From contig JBFWWW010000095.1 in the NCBI GenBank assembly GCA_050245975.1, positions 1-14,108 on the forward strand: a stretch of DNA of 14,108 bases, given 5' to 3'. The notes beneath the pieces were generated by a model, which saw nothing but the letters and a program-made list of their open reading frames with translations, was not told the DNA's origin and ran no database searches. This DNA comes from JBFWWW01 sp050245975. Its GTDB lineage: Bacteria > Pseudomonadota > Alphaproteobacteria > Rhizobiales > Hyphomicrobiaceae. Positions 1-6,839 of this stretch are shown here, piece by piece (within the stretch, counting starts at the first letter, position 1; every line of letters starts with the position of its first letter). The position numbers and the translations under genes were made by a program.

Positions 1-492
1 GACGGCCTGGCCCGAGAGCTGCGGGAACGCGTCGGCCAGCAACATGGCGCTGCGCACCATCGCCAGCGCGTCCTCGCGCTGCGTGATCATGACCGGCGGC
101 GGGTTGCGGCCGATGCGCTGCATGGCCGCGAGCAGCATGGAGATGGACCCGTGCCGCTGCTGCAGCGAGGCGCGCACCTGTTTTTCCTGTACCGCCAGCT
201 GGGACATGCGGCTTTCGATGGCCGTGAGCTGGATTTCGCTGTCCTGGATCAGCTTGGCGGTCGCCAGCAGGCGGGCATTGATCTGCTCGCGCTCGGCGGC
301 GAGCGCGGCCACGTCGGCCTGCAGCTGCTTGGCGCGGCGGTCCTTCTCGCCGAGCTGCTTGCGGCTTGTCTCGAGCTGGCGGCGCGCTTCGTCCGGTGTC
401 GGGGTCTGCGCCATGGCCGGCAGCGCGACCGCCAGGGCCGCGACAGCCACGCTCAGACCGATGACGCCCGTCGTTGCGCGGCTGGCCGCCAT
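1..492 (-). CDS. EnvC-like murein hydrolase activator, N-terminal part (cut by window edge)
   Basis: The first 164 codons, read from an ATG at 492, run off the left edge. Residues 1-28 form a Sec signal peptide: a hydrophobic core at about 10-26 and a likely AMA|QT cleavage site. Residues 33 to about 115 are a long Ala/Gln/Arg/Lys/Glu-rich coiled coil. After it comes a segment with RIGRNPPP and the stretch SAMLLADAFPQL, which I recognise from alphaproteobacterial EnvC-type proteins. Family members activate periplasmic amidases for septal peptidoglycan splitting, usually through a C-terminal degenerate LytM/M23 domain. That domain lies outside the window and cannot be checked. A purine-rich GGGAACGG lies just upstream of the start. 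The gene is divergent from the HIG1-type gene. An unrelated periplasmic coiled-coil protein is the alternative. Confidence 0.72.
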   Translation of the reverse strand, partial: MAASRATTGVIGLSVAVAALAVALPAMAQTPTPDEARRQLETSRKQLGEKDRRAKQLQADVAALAAEREQINARLLATAKLIQDSEIQLTAIESRMSQLAVQEKQVRASLQQRHGSISMLLAAMQRIGRNPPPVMITQREDALAMVRSAMLLADAFPQLSGQAV

Positions 493-689
493 TCAACCGT
501 TCCCGTTCGTACCGGAACCTCGGGTCCCGGCGCCCACACCGATCACCGGCCGTGACCGGATCGCGATTTGCCGCTATGACTTAGCAGAATTTCCGGCAAT
601 TGTGGCGTGGGTGAGTTGCAAAGTCATGTGGCTCCGCCCGCCGCCGCCGGTCGCGATCATCGAAACCTTAACGGAAGGTCTTTGAGCGG

Positions 690-881
690 ATGGACAAGTT
701 TGTCCACTACCTGTCGGTTGTCGCCGTGCTGGCGGTGTTTGTCGTGCTGCTGCTCGGCCTGTTGAACATGTTCCGCGGCGGCAAGTCCAACACGAGCCAG
801 CTCCTGATGCGCTGGCGCGTCGGGCTGCAGTTCTGCGCCATCATCGTGCTCATGCTGTCGGTGTATTTCTTCCGGCACTAG
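690..881 (+). CDS. Twin transmembrane protein, HIG1 domain family
   Basis: A 63-residue protein with two hydrophobic helices (about residues 7-27 and 44-61) joined by a short basic loop. The loop and the start of helix 2 carry RGG, then LLMRWRVGLQ, which matches the R-x-R-x3-Q core of the HIG1 (hypoxia-induced gene 1) family. Mitochondrial relatives (Rcf1/HIGD) attach to cytochrome oxidase and respiratory supercomplexes. Small alphaproteobacterial versions are usually annotated as twin transmembrane proteins, and a role near the terminal oxidase is inferred. GGAAGG at 673-678 lies 11 nt before the ATG. It is the first gene of a same-strand series, followed 106 nt later by the adenosyltransferase. 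Confidence 0.85.
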   Translation: MDKFVHYLSVVAVLAVFVVLLLGLLNMFRGGKSNTSQLLMRWRVGLQFCAIIVLMLSVYFFRH

Positions 882-943
882 CGGCCCATGCGCTCCGGTG
901 CCCGACGGCGCTCCCGATCGTGCATTGAGTCGCGCGCGGTCTC

Positions 944-970
944 GCCTTAGGTTCAGGCAACGTTTTTTTT
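944..970 (+). terminator. Weak hairpin plus T8 tract between the HIG1-type and adenosyltransferase genes
   Basis: A short stem GCCT (944-947) / AGGC (955-958) with a 7-nt loop is followed after 4 nt by eight T residues at 963-970. The T tract is striking in DNA this GC-rich and has the shape of an intrinsic terminator. The 4-bp stem is very weak, and the T tract ends only 17 nt before the next start codon. It could equally be part of the adenosyltransferase leader. Confidence 0.25.
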
Positions 971-987
971 GGCGCGGATACATCCTG

Positions 988-1581
988 ATGGTGGTTCTGA
1001 ATAAAATCTACACGCGCACCGGCGACGACGGCACGACCGCGCTGGGAACGGGGCGGCGCATTCCCAAGGATTCGCTGCGCATCGCGGCCTACGGCACGGT
1101 CGACGAGACGAATGCCGCGGTCGGCATGGCCCGCGCACATCTGACGACGTCGGACGCCGCCCTCGATGCCGTCCTGAAGAGCATCCAGAACGACCTCTTC
1201 GATCTCGGCGCCGATCTGTGCGTGCCCGACAGCGATGCCGAGCGGCAGGAGAAGACCGGCCGCGCGCCGCTGCGCATCAAGGCCGCGCAGGTGTCGCGGC
1301 TCGAGGCCGAGATCGACCGCCTCAACGGCGAGCTGCAGCCGCTGCGCTCGTTCGTTCTGCCGGGCGGCACGGCGGCGGCTGCCGCGCTGCATGTCGCCCG
1401 CACGGTCTGCCGCCGCGCCGAGCGCTGCGTCGTCGAGCTGGCGCGGCTTCCCGACGAGCCCGTGAGCCAGCCGGCCCTGCACTATCTCAACCGGCTTTCC
1501 GACTTCCTGTTCGTCGCCAGCCGCTACGTGAACGGTCGCGGCGCCGATGATGTTCTCTGGGTTCCGGGGCAGAACCAATAG
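988..1581 (+). CDS. pduO: Cob(I)alamin adenosyltransferase, PduO type
   Basis: A 197-residue ATP:cob(I)alamin adenosyltransferase, which moves the adenosyl group of ATP to cobalt to make adenosylcobalamin. The N-terminal PduO signature is intact: YTRTGDDGTTALGTGRRIPK (residues 8-27), then AYGTVDETNA (34-43), the nucleotide/subunit-interface region. The helical bundle follows with FVLPGG (122-127), CRRAER (141-146) and LNRLSDFLFVASR (167-179), all typical. Length fits the family. I chose the ATG at 988 because the signature starts 7 residues later; a GTG at 898 would add a 30-residue basic extension unlike the family. No clear Shine-Dalgarno sequence precedes 988, which is odd. The rhomboid gene begins 21 nt after the stop, so the two are probably cotranscribed. 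Confidence 0.93.
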   Translation: MVVLNKIYTRTGDDGTTALGTGRRIPKDSLRIAAYGTVDETNAAVGMARAHLTTSDAALDAVLKSIQNDLFDLGADLCVPDSDAERQEKTGRAPLRIKAAQVSRLEAEIDRLNGELQPLRSFVLPGGTAAAAALHVARTVCRRAERCVVELARLPDEPVSQPALHYLNRLSDFLFVASRYVNGRGADDVLWVPGQNQ

Positions 1582-1602
1582 GCGCAGCCATAGGGGGGCG
1601 CG

Positions 1603-2316
1603 GTGTTCATTCCGATCTTTGACGACAATCCGCTGCGCTCGATCCGGTTTCAGTGGGTCACGGTCGGTCTCATCGCGCTCAACGTGATCGAATTCCTGTT
1701 CCAGTCGGCCGGCACCAACCAGGCCGCCGTCGCCAGCTTCGCCATCGTGCCGTCCGAGTTCTTCCAGGTCGGACCGTTCGGCGGCTCGGCGCACGGCCCG
1801 CTCGATGTGTTCCCGATTCCGGAGAGCTATACGTTCCTCACCTACATGTTCATCCACGGCGACATCATCCATCTGTCGTCGAACATGCTGTTCCTCTGGG
1901 TCTTCGGCGACAATGTCGAGGACGCCATGGGCCACGTCCGCTTCCTGGTCTTCTACCTGCTGTGCGGCATCATCGCCGGCCTTACGCACGCGTACATGCT
2001 GCCCGACTCGCAGGCGCCGTTGATCGGCGCCAGCGGCGCCGTCGCCGGCGTGGTGTCCGCCTATCTGCTGCTGCACCCGCGCGTGCGGGTCTGGATCCTG
2101 GCGTTCCGGTTCATTCCGCTGAAGATCTCGGCAGCCTTCGCCCTCGGCGCCTGGATACTGACCCAGCTCGTGATGGTGCTGATCCCGCAAGCCGGGCAGG
2201 TCGCCTGGTGGGCTCATATCGGCGGCATCGTCGCCGGCGCCGTTCTGGTGCTGGTGATGCGCCGGCCGGGGGTGCCGCTGTTCGACCGCCGCCTCGCCGG
2301 ACCCGTTCAGCCCTGA
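1603..2316 (+). CDS. Rhomboid family intramembrane serine protease
   Basis: A 237-residue polytopic membrane protein of the rhomboid family, which cleaves transmembrane substrates within the bilayer. The catalytic dyad is visible: Ser144 in GASGAVAG (142-149) and His205 in WWAHIGGIVAG (202-212). His90 and Asn94 in HLSSN match the oxyanion-side H-x3-N motif before GDN. About six helices can be drawn (residues 18-36, 78-101, 112-132, 143-158, 176-195, 201-219). The N-terminal FIPIFDDNP is common in bacterial rhomboids of this subgroup. It starts at GTG 1603 behind a G-rich AGGGGGG at 1592-1598; no ATG fits. Substrates are unknown and the neighbours do not suggest one. Confidence 0.93.
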   Translation: MFIPIFDDNPLRSIRFQWVTVGLIALNVIEFLFQSAGTNQAAVASFAIVPSEFFQVGPFGGSAHGPLDVFPIPESYTFLTYMFIHGDIIHLSSNMLFLWVFGDNVEDAMGHVRFLVFYLLCGIIAGLTHAYMLPDSQAPLIGASGAVAGVVSAYLLLHPRVRVWILAFRFIPLKISAAFALGAWILTQLVMVLIPQAGQVAWWAHIGGIVAGAVLVLVMRRPGVPLFDRRLAGPVQP

Positions 2317-2341
2317 AGCCGATGCTCATTCCAGTGGCCGA

Positions 2342-2370
2342 TTGACACCGGATGCAGCAAATCCTATCAA
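2342..2370 (+). promoter_or_regulatory. Predicted sigma70-type promoter for etfBA
   Basis: A perfect TTGACA (-35) at 2342-2347 is separated by 17 nt from TATCAA (-10, 4 of 6 matches) at 2365-2370. It lies 26 nt after the rhomboid stop and 143 nt before the etfB start. Transcription would begin near 2377, inside the palindrome described separately. This is the cleanest promoter match in the window. Confidence 0.6.
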
Positions 2371-2371
2371 T

Positions 2372-2387
2372 TTTCGCAGTTGCGAAA
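2372..2387. promoter_or_regulatory. Perfect 7-2-7 palindrome at the predicted etfBA start site (putative operator)
   Basis: TTTCGCA (2372-2378), GT, TGCGAAA (2381-2387) is a perfect inverted repeat. It begins 2 nt after the predicted -10 box and covers the expected transcription start. This is a typical place for a repressor operator blocking transcription. The half-site is 7 bp with dyad symmetry, suiting a dimeric helix-turn-helix protein. I cannot name the regulator. Confidence 0.5.
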
Positions 2388-2477
2388 GGCAAGTTCCTTT
2401 TGGCCGGGGACCCAGCAATCGCTTTCCGTTGCGCTGGCCCCGGGCTGCGCCACCGGCCGGCGCACTGCTGACTTGCC
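2388..2477 (+). promoter_or_regulatory. Foldable 5' leader of etfBA
   Basis: GGCAAGT (2388-2394) pairs perfectly with ACTTGCC (2471-2477) across 76 nt. Enclosed within it, GGGG (2406-2409) and CCAGC (2412-2416) pair with GCTGG (2433-2437) and CCCC (2438-2441), leaving a 2-nt bulge. Together they would make a closed domain in the leader that ends about 36 nt before the etfB start. No known riboswitch is recognised. Chance pairing in GC-rich DNA is possible. Confidence 0.3.
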
Positions 2478-2513
2478 CCGGATGCCAAGCAAGAGCCGAG
2501 GAGCCCCTCACAG

Positions 2514-3266
2514 ATGAAAGTTCTCGTCCCCGTGAAAAGGGTCGTCGACTACAACGTCAAGATTCGCGTCAAGTCCGACGGGTCGGGCGTCGAGCTCGCC
2601 AACGTCAAGATGTCGATGAACCCGTTCGACGAGATCGCTGTCGAGGAAGCCATCCGGCTGAAGGAAAAGGGTCAGGTCCAGGAGGTCGTCGTCGTCTCCA
2701 TCGGTCCGGCCAAGGCGCAGGAGACGATCCGCACCGCGCTGTCGATGGGTGCCGACCGCGGCATTCTCGTCGAGACCGAGGACGGGCAGACGGTCGAGCC
2801 GCTGGCGGTCGCCAAGCTGCTCAAGGCCGTCGCCGACGTCGAGAAGCCGTCCTTCGTCATCGCCGGCAAGCAGGCCATCGACGATGACTGCAACCAGACC
2901 GGCCAGATGCTCGCCGCGCTCGCCGGCTGGCCGCAGGCGACCTTCGCCTCCAAGATCGCGGTCGAGGCCGACGCGCTGCACGTGACGCGCGAGGTCGACG
3001 GCGGTCTCGAGACCATCAAGGTCAAGCTGCCGGCCGTGGTGACGACCGACCTCCGGCTCAACGAGCCGCGCTATCCGTCGCTGCCCAACATCATGAAGGC
3101 GAAGAAGAAGCCGCTCGACGTGAAGAAGCCGGCTGATCTCGGCGTCGATATCGCGCCCCGCCTCAAGGTTCTGAAGACGGCCGAGCCGCCGGGCCGCAAG
3201 GCCGGCGTGAAGGTTGCCGACGCGGCCGAGCTGGTCGCCAAGCTGAAAAGCGCGGGGGTGCTCTGA
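2514..3266 (+). CDS. etfB: Electron transfer flavoprotein beta subunit
   Basis: A 250-residue ETF beta subunit, the AMP-binding partner of EtfA. The heterodimer collects electrons from acyl-CoA and other flavin dehydrogenases and passes them to ETF:quinone oxidoreductase. Visible marks are the N-terminal MKVLVPVKRVVDYNVKIRVK, the AMP-site segment KQAIDDDCNQTGQMLA (119-134), the ETF-beta signature VTREVDGGLETIKVKLPAVVT (about 157-177), and the recognition loop RYPSLPNIMKAKKKPLDVKK (186-205). In the human protein the matching loop contains the leucine that anchors partner dehydrogenases. This is the group I housekeeping type, of normal length. GAGGAG lies about 10 nt upstream of the ATG. Its stop overlaps the etfA start by 1 nt, so translation is probably coupled. 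Confidence 0.97.
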   Translation: MKVLVPVKRVVDYNVKIRVKSDGSGVELANVKMSMNPFDEIAVEEAIRLKEKGQVQEVVVVSIGPAKAQETIRTALSMGADRGILVETEDGQTVEPLAVAKLLKAVADVEKPSFVIAGKQAIDDDCNQTGQMLAALAGWPQATFASKIAVEADALHVTREVDGGLETIKVKLPAVVTTDLRLNEPRYPSLPNIMKAKKKPLDVKKPADLGVDIAPRLKVLKTAEPPGRKAGVKVADAAELVAKLKSAGVL

Positions 3267-4210
3267 TGGCCGTCCTTCTCGTTGCCGATCACGACAACAA
3301 GACGCTCGGCACCTCGGTCGCCAAGACGATGGCCGCGGCCAAGGCGCTCGGCCAGGAGGTGCACGTGCTGGTCGCGGGCGCCGGCTGCAAGCCGGTCGCC
3401 GAGGCCGCTGCCAGGCTCGACGGCGCCGCCAAGGTGCTGCTGGCGGATGCGCCGCAGTACGAGCACCAGCTCGCCGAGGAGATGGCGGCGCTGATCGTGC
3501 CGCTGATGGCGAACTACGATGCCGTCGTCGCCGGATCGACCGCCGCGTCCAAGAACATCATGCCGCGCGTCGCCGCGCTGCTCGACGTGATGCAGGTTTC
3601 CGACATCACGAAGGTCGTCTCGCCCGACACGTTCGAGCGGCCGATCTATGCCGGCAACGCGCTGCAGACGGTCCAGAGCAGCGACAAGAAGAAGGTCGTC
3701 ACCGTCCGCACCGCCTCGTTCCAGGCGGTCGGCACGTCGGGCTCGGCGGCCGTCGAGCCGGTCGCGGCTCCCGCCGCCGTCGGCGCGTCCACGTTCGAGA
3801 AGGCCGAGATCCAGAAGTCCGACCGTCCCGAGCTGACCGCCGCGCGCATCGTCATTTCCGGCGGCCGCGGCATGCAGTCGGGCGAGAACTTCAAGACCTA
3901 CATCGAGCCGGTGGCCGACAAGCTCGGCGCCGCGATGGGCGCGAGCCGCGCCGCCGTCGATGCCGGGTTCGTCCCGAACGACTACCAGGTCGGGCAGACG
4001 GGCAAGGTCGTCGCGCCCGAGCTCTACATTGCGGTCGGCATCTCCGGCGCGATCCAGCATCTCGCCGGCATGAAGGACTCGAAGGTGATCGTCGCCATCA
4101 ACAAGGATGCCGAGGCGCCGATCTTCCAGGTGGCGGACTACGGCTTGGTGGCGGACCTGTTCCAGGCGCTGCCGGAGCTCAAGGCCGCGCTTGAGAAGGC
4201 GGGTCACTGA
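3266..4210 (+). CDS. etfA: Electron transfer flavoprotein alpha subunit
   Basis: A 314-residue ETF alpha subunit. The N-terminal half (about 1-190) is the alpha/beta domain contacting EtfB. The C-terminal half holds the FAD site: SGGRGMQSGENF (198-209), GASRAAVDAGF (225-235), QVGQTGKVVAPELYIAVGIS (241-260) and the GISGAIQH motif (258-265), then VIVAINKDAEAPIF (274-287). These are the canonical ETF-alpha signatures and none is missing. The start ATG overlaps the etfB stop (TGATG), as is usual for the pair. A GC-rich hairpin without a T tract and 71 nt in total separate it from the dehydrogenase gene. Confidence 0.97.
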   Translation: MAVLLVADHDNKTLGTSVAKTMAAAKALGQEVHVLVAGAGCKPVAEAAARLDGAAKVLLADAPQYEHQLAEEMAALIVPLMANYDAVVAGSTAASKNIMPRVAALLDVMQVSDITKVVSPDTFERPIYAGNALQTVQSSDKKKVVTVRTASFQAVGTSGSAAVEPVAAPAAVGASTFEKAEIQKSDRPELTAARIVISGGRGMQSGENFKTYIEPVADKLGAAMGASRAAVDAGFVPNDYQVGQTGKVVAPELYIAVGISGAIQHLAGMKDSKVIVAINKDAEAPIFQVADYGLVADLFQALPELKAALEKAGH

Positions 4211-4231
4211 CACTCGGGGGCAGTCGGGGCA

Positions 4232-4248
4232 GCCCGGTCGGACCGGGC
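4232..4248 (+). repeat. Perfect inverted repeat between etfA and the hydroxyacyl-CoA dehydrogenase gene
   Basis: GCCCGGTC (4232-4239), G, GACCGGGC (4241-4248) is a perfect 8-1-8 inverted repeat. As RNA it would form a 7-bp stem with a CGG loop. It begins 22 nt after the etfA stop and ends 33 nt before the next ATG. No T tract follows, so it looks more like an RNA-processing, stability or attenuation element than a strong terminator. Confidence 0.4.
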
Positions 4249-4281
4249 GCCCGTCGAGGGGATTGGACAGGAGCAGGCATC

Positions 4282-5220
<939 letters not shown>

Positions 5221-5237
5221 CCTTCCGCGTCCGCCGC

Positions 5238-5265
5238 CGCCAGCGAACCCGCTGGCGCATGCGCC
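5238..5265 (+). terminator. Overlapping GC-rich inverted repeats downstream of the dehydrogenase gene
   Basis: CGCCAGCG (5238-5245), AACC, CGCTGGCG (5250-5257) is a perfect 8-bp stem with a 4-nt loop, 17 nt after the stop codon. It overlaps a second perfect palindrome of 12 bp at 5254-5265 (GGCGCATGCGCC). The two cannot form fully at once. The position fits termination or 3'-end stabilisation, but there is no T tract. Confidence 0.4.
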
Positions 5266-5316
5266 GCGGTTGAGGTTAGGTTGCCTCCGGTTGCGCACCA
5301 CGCACGGGAGGACAAC

Positions 5317-6075
5317 ATGGCGTCTCAGAACAAATTCGCGCTTGTGACGGGCGGCGGCTCGGGCATCGGCCGCTCGGCTGCCTTGGCGCTGCAGGGCGAC
5401 GGCTGGTCGGTCGCCGTGACCGGCCGGCGCAAGGAAGAGCTGGAAAAGACCATCGCCATGGCCAAGTCCGGCGGCGGCAGGATGATCGCCATCCAGGCCG
5501 ACGTCGGCAAGCCCGACGACGTGAAGCGGCTGTTCGCTGAAACGAAGTCGGCGTTCGGCCGGCTCGACTTCCTGTTCAACAACGCCGGCATGGGTGCGCC
5601 TCCGGTGCCGATGGAAGACCTCACCTACGAGCAGTGGAAGGCCGTGGTCGACGTCAACCTGACCGGCTCCTTCCTGTGCGCGCAGGAGGCGATCCGCATC
5701 ATGAAGGCGCAGAGCCCGCGCGGCGGCCGCATCGTCAACAACGGCTCCATCTCGGCCTATGCGCCGCGCCCCAACTCGGCGCCCTACACGACGACGAAGC
5801 ACGCCATCACGGGGCTCACGAAGTGCATCGCGCTCGACGGGCGCAAGTTCGACATCGCCTGCGGCCAGATCGACATCGGCAACGCCGACACGGCGATGGG
5901 CGGGCGCATGAAGGCCGGCGTCCCGCAGGCCAACGGCACGGTCGCGCCGGAGCCGGTGATGGACGTGGAGCACTGCGGATCGGCCATCCGCTACATGGCC
6001 AGCATGCCGCTCGACGCCAACGTTCTGTTCATGACGGTCAAGGCGACGGCGATGCCCTTCGAGGGCCGCGGCTGA
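5317..6075 (+). CDS. SDR family NAD(P)-dependent oxidoreductase
   Basis: A 252-residue classical short-chain dehydrogenase/reductase. The cofactor motif TGGGSGIG is at 11-18, ADVGKPDDV at 61-69, and NNAG at 88-91. The catalytic tetrad is complete: Asn114, Ser144, Tyr157 and Lys161 (Y-T-T-T-K). The basic pair R37-R38 after beta-2 favours NADP(H), though this is only an inference. The C-terminal part (QIDIGNADTAMGGRMKAGVP) is the substrate loop and does not tell me the substrate. The start at ATG 5317 has GGGAGGA at 5306-5312; an in-frame TTG at 5281 lacks such support. It lies 96 nt after the dehydrogenase gene and ends 3 nt before the convergent HAD gene. It is not obviously FabG or PhaB. Confidence 0.9.
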   Translation: MASQNKFALVTGGGSGIGRSAALALQGDGWSVAVTGRRKEELEKTIAMAKSGGGRMIAIQADVGKPDDVKRLFAETKSAFGRLDFLFNNAGMGAPPVPMEDLTYEQWKAVVDVNLTGSFLCAQEAIRIMKAQSPRGGRIVNNGSISAYAPRPNSAPYTTTKHAITGLTKCIALDGRKFDIACGQIDIGNADTAMGGRMKAGVPQANGTVAPEPVMDVEHCGSAIRYMASMPLDANVLFMTVKATAMPFEGRG

Positions 6076-6078
6076 TCT

Positions 6079-6837
6079 TCACGCGGCGGTGCCGGGCCGT
6101 TCCAGGCCCGGCGCCAGCGGCGCCAGGAAGGCGGCGAGATCGTCGGTCATGAAATGGACGTGCCGCGGCGGCGCGGACCAGGCGCGGATCTGCCGCTGCA
6201 CCGGGTGGTCGTAGCGGTCGCCCGCATGCACCAGCACGGTCGTCATCCCGAGTCCGTGCGCGGCTTCGAGGTTGTGCGGCATGTCCTCGAACATGGCCGA
6301 CGTCGCCGCGTCCACGCCGTGTGCGGCGAGCAGCTTGTCATAGGCCCCGCGCTGCGACTTCGGAATGAAGTCCGAGCCGACGATGTCGAAGATGTCCTCG
6401 AACAGATGCAGCACGCCGAGCTTGCCGGCCACCCGCTCCGCATGGCGCCGCGATCCGGCCGTGAAGATCAGCTTGCGGCCGGGGAGCGCGGAGATGGCGG
6501 CGGCGAGCGCGGGCAATTCCGGCACGCTGGCCAGGTCGATGTCGTGCACGTATTCGAGGAACCGCGTCGGCTCCATCTTGTGCACCTGCATCAGCCCTGC
6601 GAGCGTCGTGCCGAACTGGCGATAGTACGTCTTCTGCAGATGCCGGGCGTAGGGTTCCGGCACGCCGAGGAACTCGGCGATGAAATCGCTCATCTTCCGG
6701 TCCACCTGCGCGAAGAGGTTGCATTCGGCAGGATAGAGCGTGTTGTCGAGGTCGAAGATCCAGGTGCGCGTGCCGGAGAAATCGCGCTGCGGCAGGGCCG
6801 GCTCCTGCCCGTTCGTGCGTGACGGCGCGCGATCCAC
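6079..6837 (-). CDS. HAD-family hydrolase, pyrimidine 5'-nucleotidase type
   Basis: A 252-residue haloacid dehalogenase-superfamily phosphatase. Motif I is WIFDLDNTLYP, with nucleophile Asp29 and acid Asp31. Motif II is FTAGS (Thr126), motif III is IPKSQ (Lys160), and motif IV is FEDMPHN (Glu184, Asp185). The helical cap between motifs I and II and the DLDNTLYP form match the pyrimidine 5'-nucleotidase subgroup (yeast SDT1/PHM8-like), which removes phosphate from UMP/CMP-type nucleotides. The true substrate may differ. It starts at GTG 6837, 2 nt after the argB stop, with GAAGG in the argB end as its likely ribosome site, so the two genes are one operon. Residues 1-22 are a polar lead-in. Confidence 0.87.
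   Translation of the reverse strand: MDRAPSRTNGQEPALPQRDFSGTRTWIFDLDNTLYPAECNLFAQVDRKMSDFIAEFLGVPEPYARHLQKTYYRQFGTTLAGLMQVHKMEPTRFLEYVHDIDLASVPELPALAAAISALPGRKLIFTAGSRRHAERVAGKLGVLHLFEDIFDIVGSDFIPKSQRGAYDKLLAAHGVDAATSAMFEDMPHNLEAAHGLGMTTVLVHAGDRYDHPVQRQIRAWSAPPRHVHFMTDDLAAFLAPLAPGLERPGTAA
6088..6115. repeat. Strong hairpin inside the 3' end of the HAD gene, facing the convergent SDR gene
   Basis: GGTGCCGGGCC (6088-6098), a 6-nt loop, and GGCCCGGCGCC (6105-6115) form an 11-bp stem with one G-T wobble; the central 8 bp are perfect. The two convergent genes are only 3 nt apart, leaving no room for an intergenic terminator. This element starts 12 nt after the SDR stop and lies in the last codons of the HAD gene. 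It is placed to end or shield both messages, but has no T tract on either side. Confidence 0.4.
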
Positions 6838-6839
6838 CG

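Noticed and set aside
44..685. Plus-strand open frame opposite the EnvC-like gene
   Set aside because: Ser/Ala/Arg-rich shadow. The minus frame has a signal peptide and coiled coil typical of the family.
493..689. Promoters in the divergent gap between the EnvC-like and HIG1-type genes
   Set aside because: Several weak boxes exist on both strands, but none has two good hexamers at proper spacing, so no site is reported.
925..953. Possible promoter TTGAGT-17-TAGGTT upstream of the adenosyltransferase gene
   Set aside because: Only 4/6 and 3/6 matches; too weak to list in GC-rich DNA.
882..987. Possible cobalamin riboswitch before the adenosyltransferase gene
   Set aside because: The gap is only 106 nt, too short for the usual fold, and no B12-box-like conserved sequence is visible.
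850..2217. Minus-strand open frame opposite the adenosyltransferase and rhomboid genes
   Set aside because: His/Asp/Gln/Arg-rich shadow; both plus-strand genes have full catalytic motifs.
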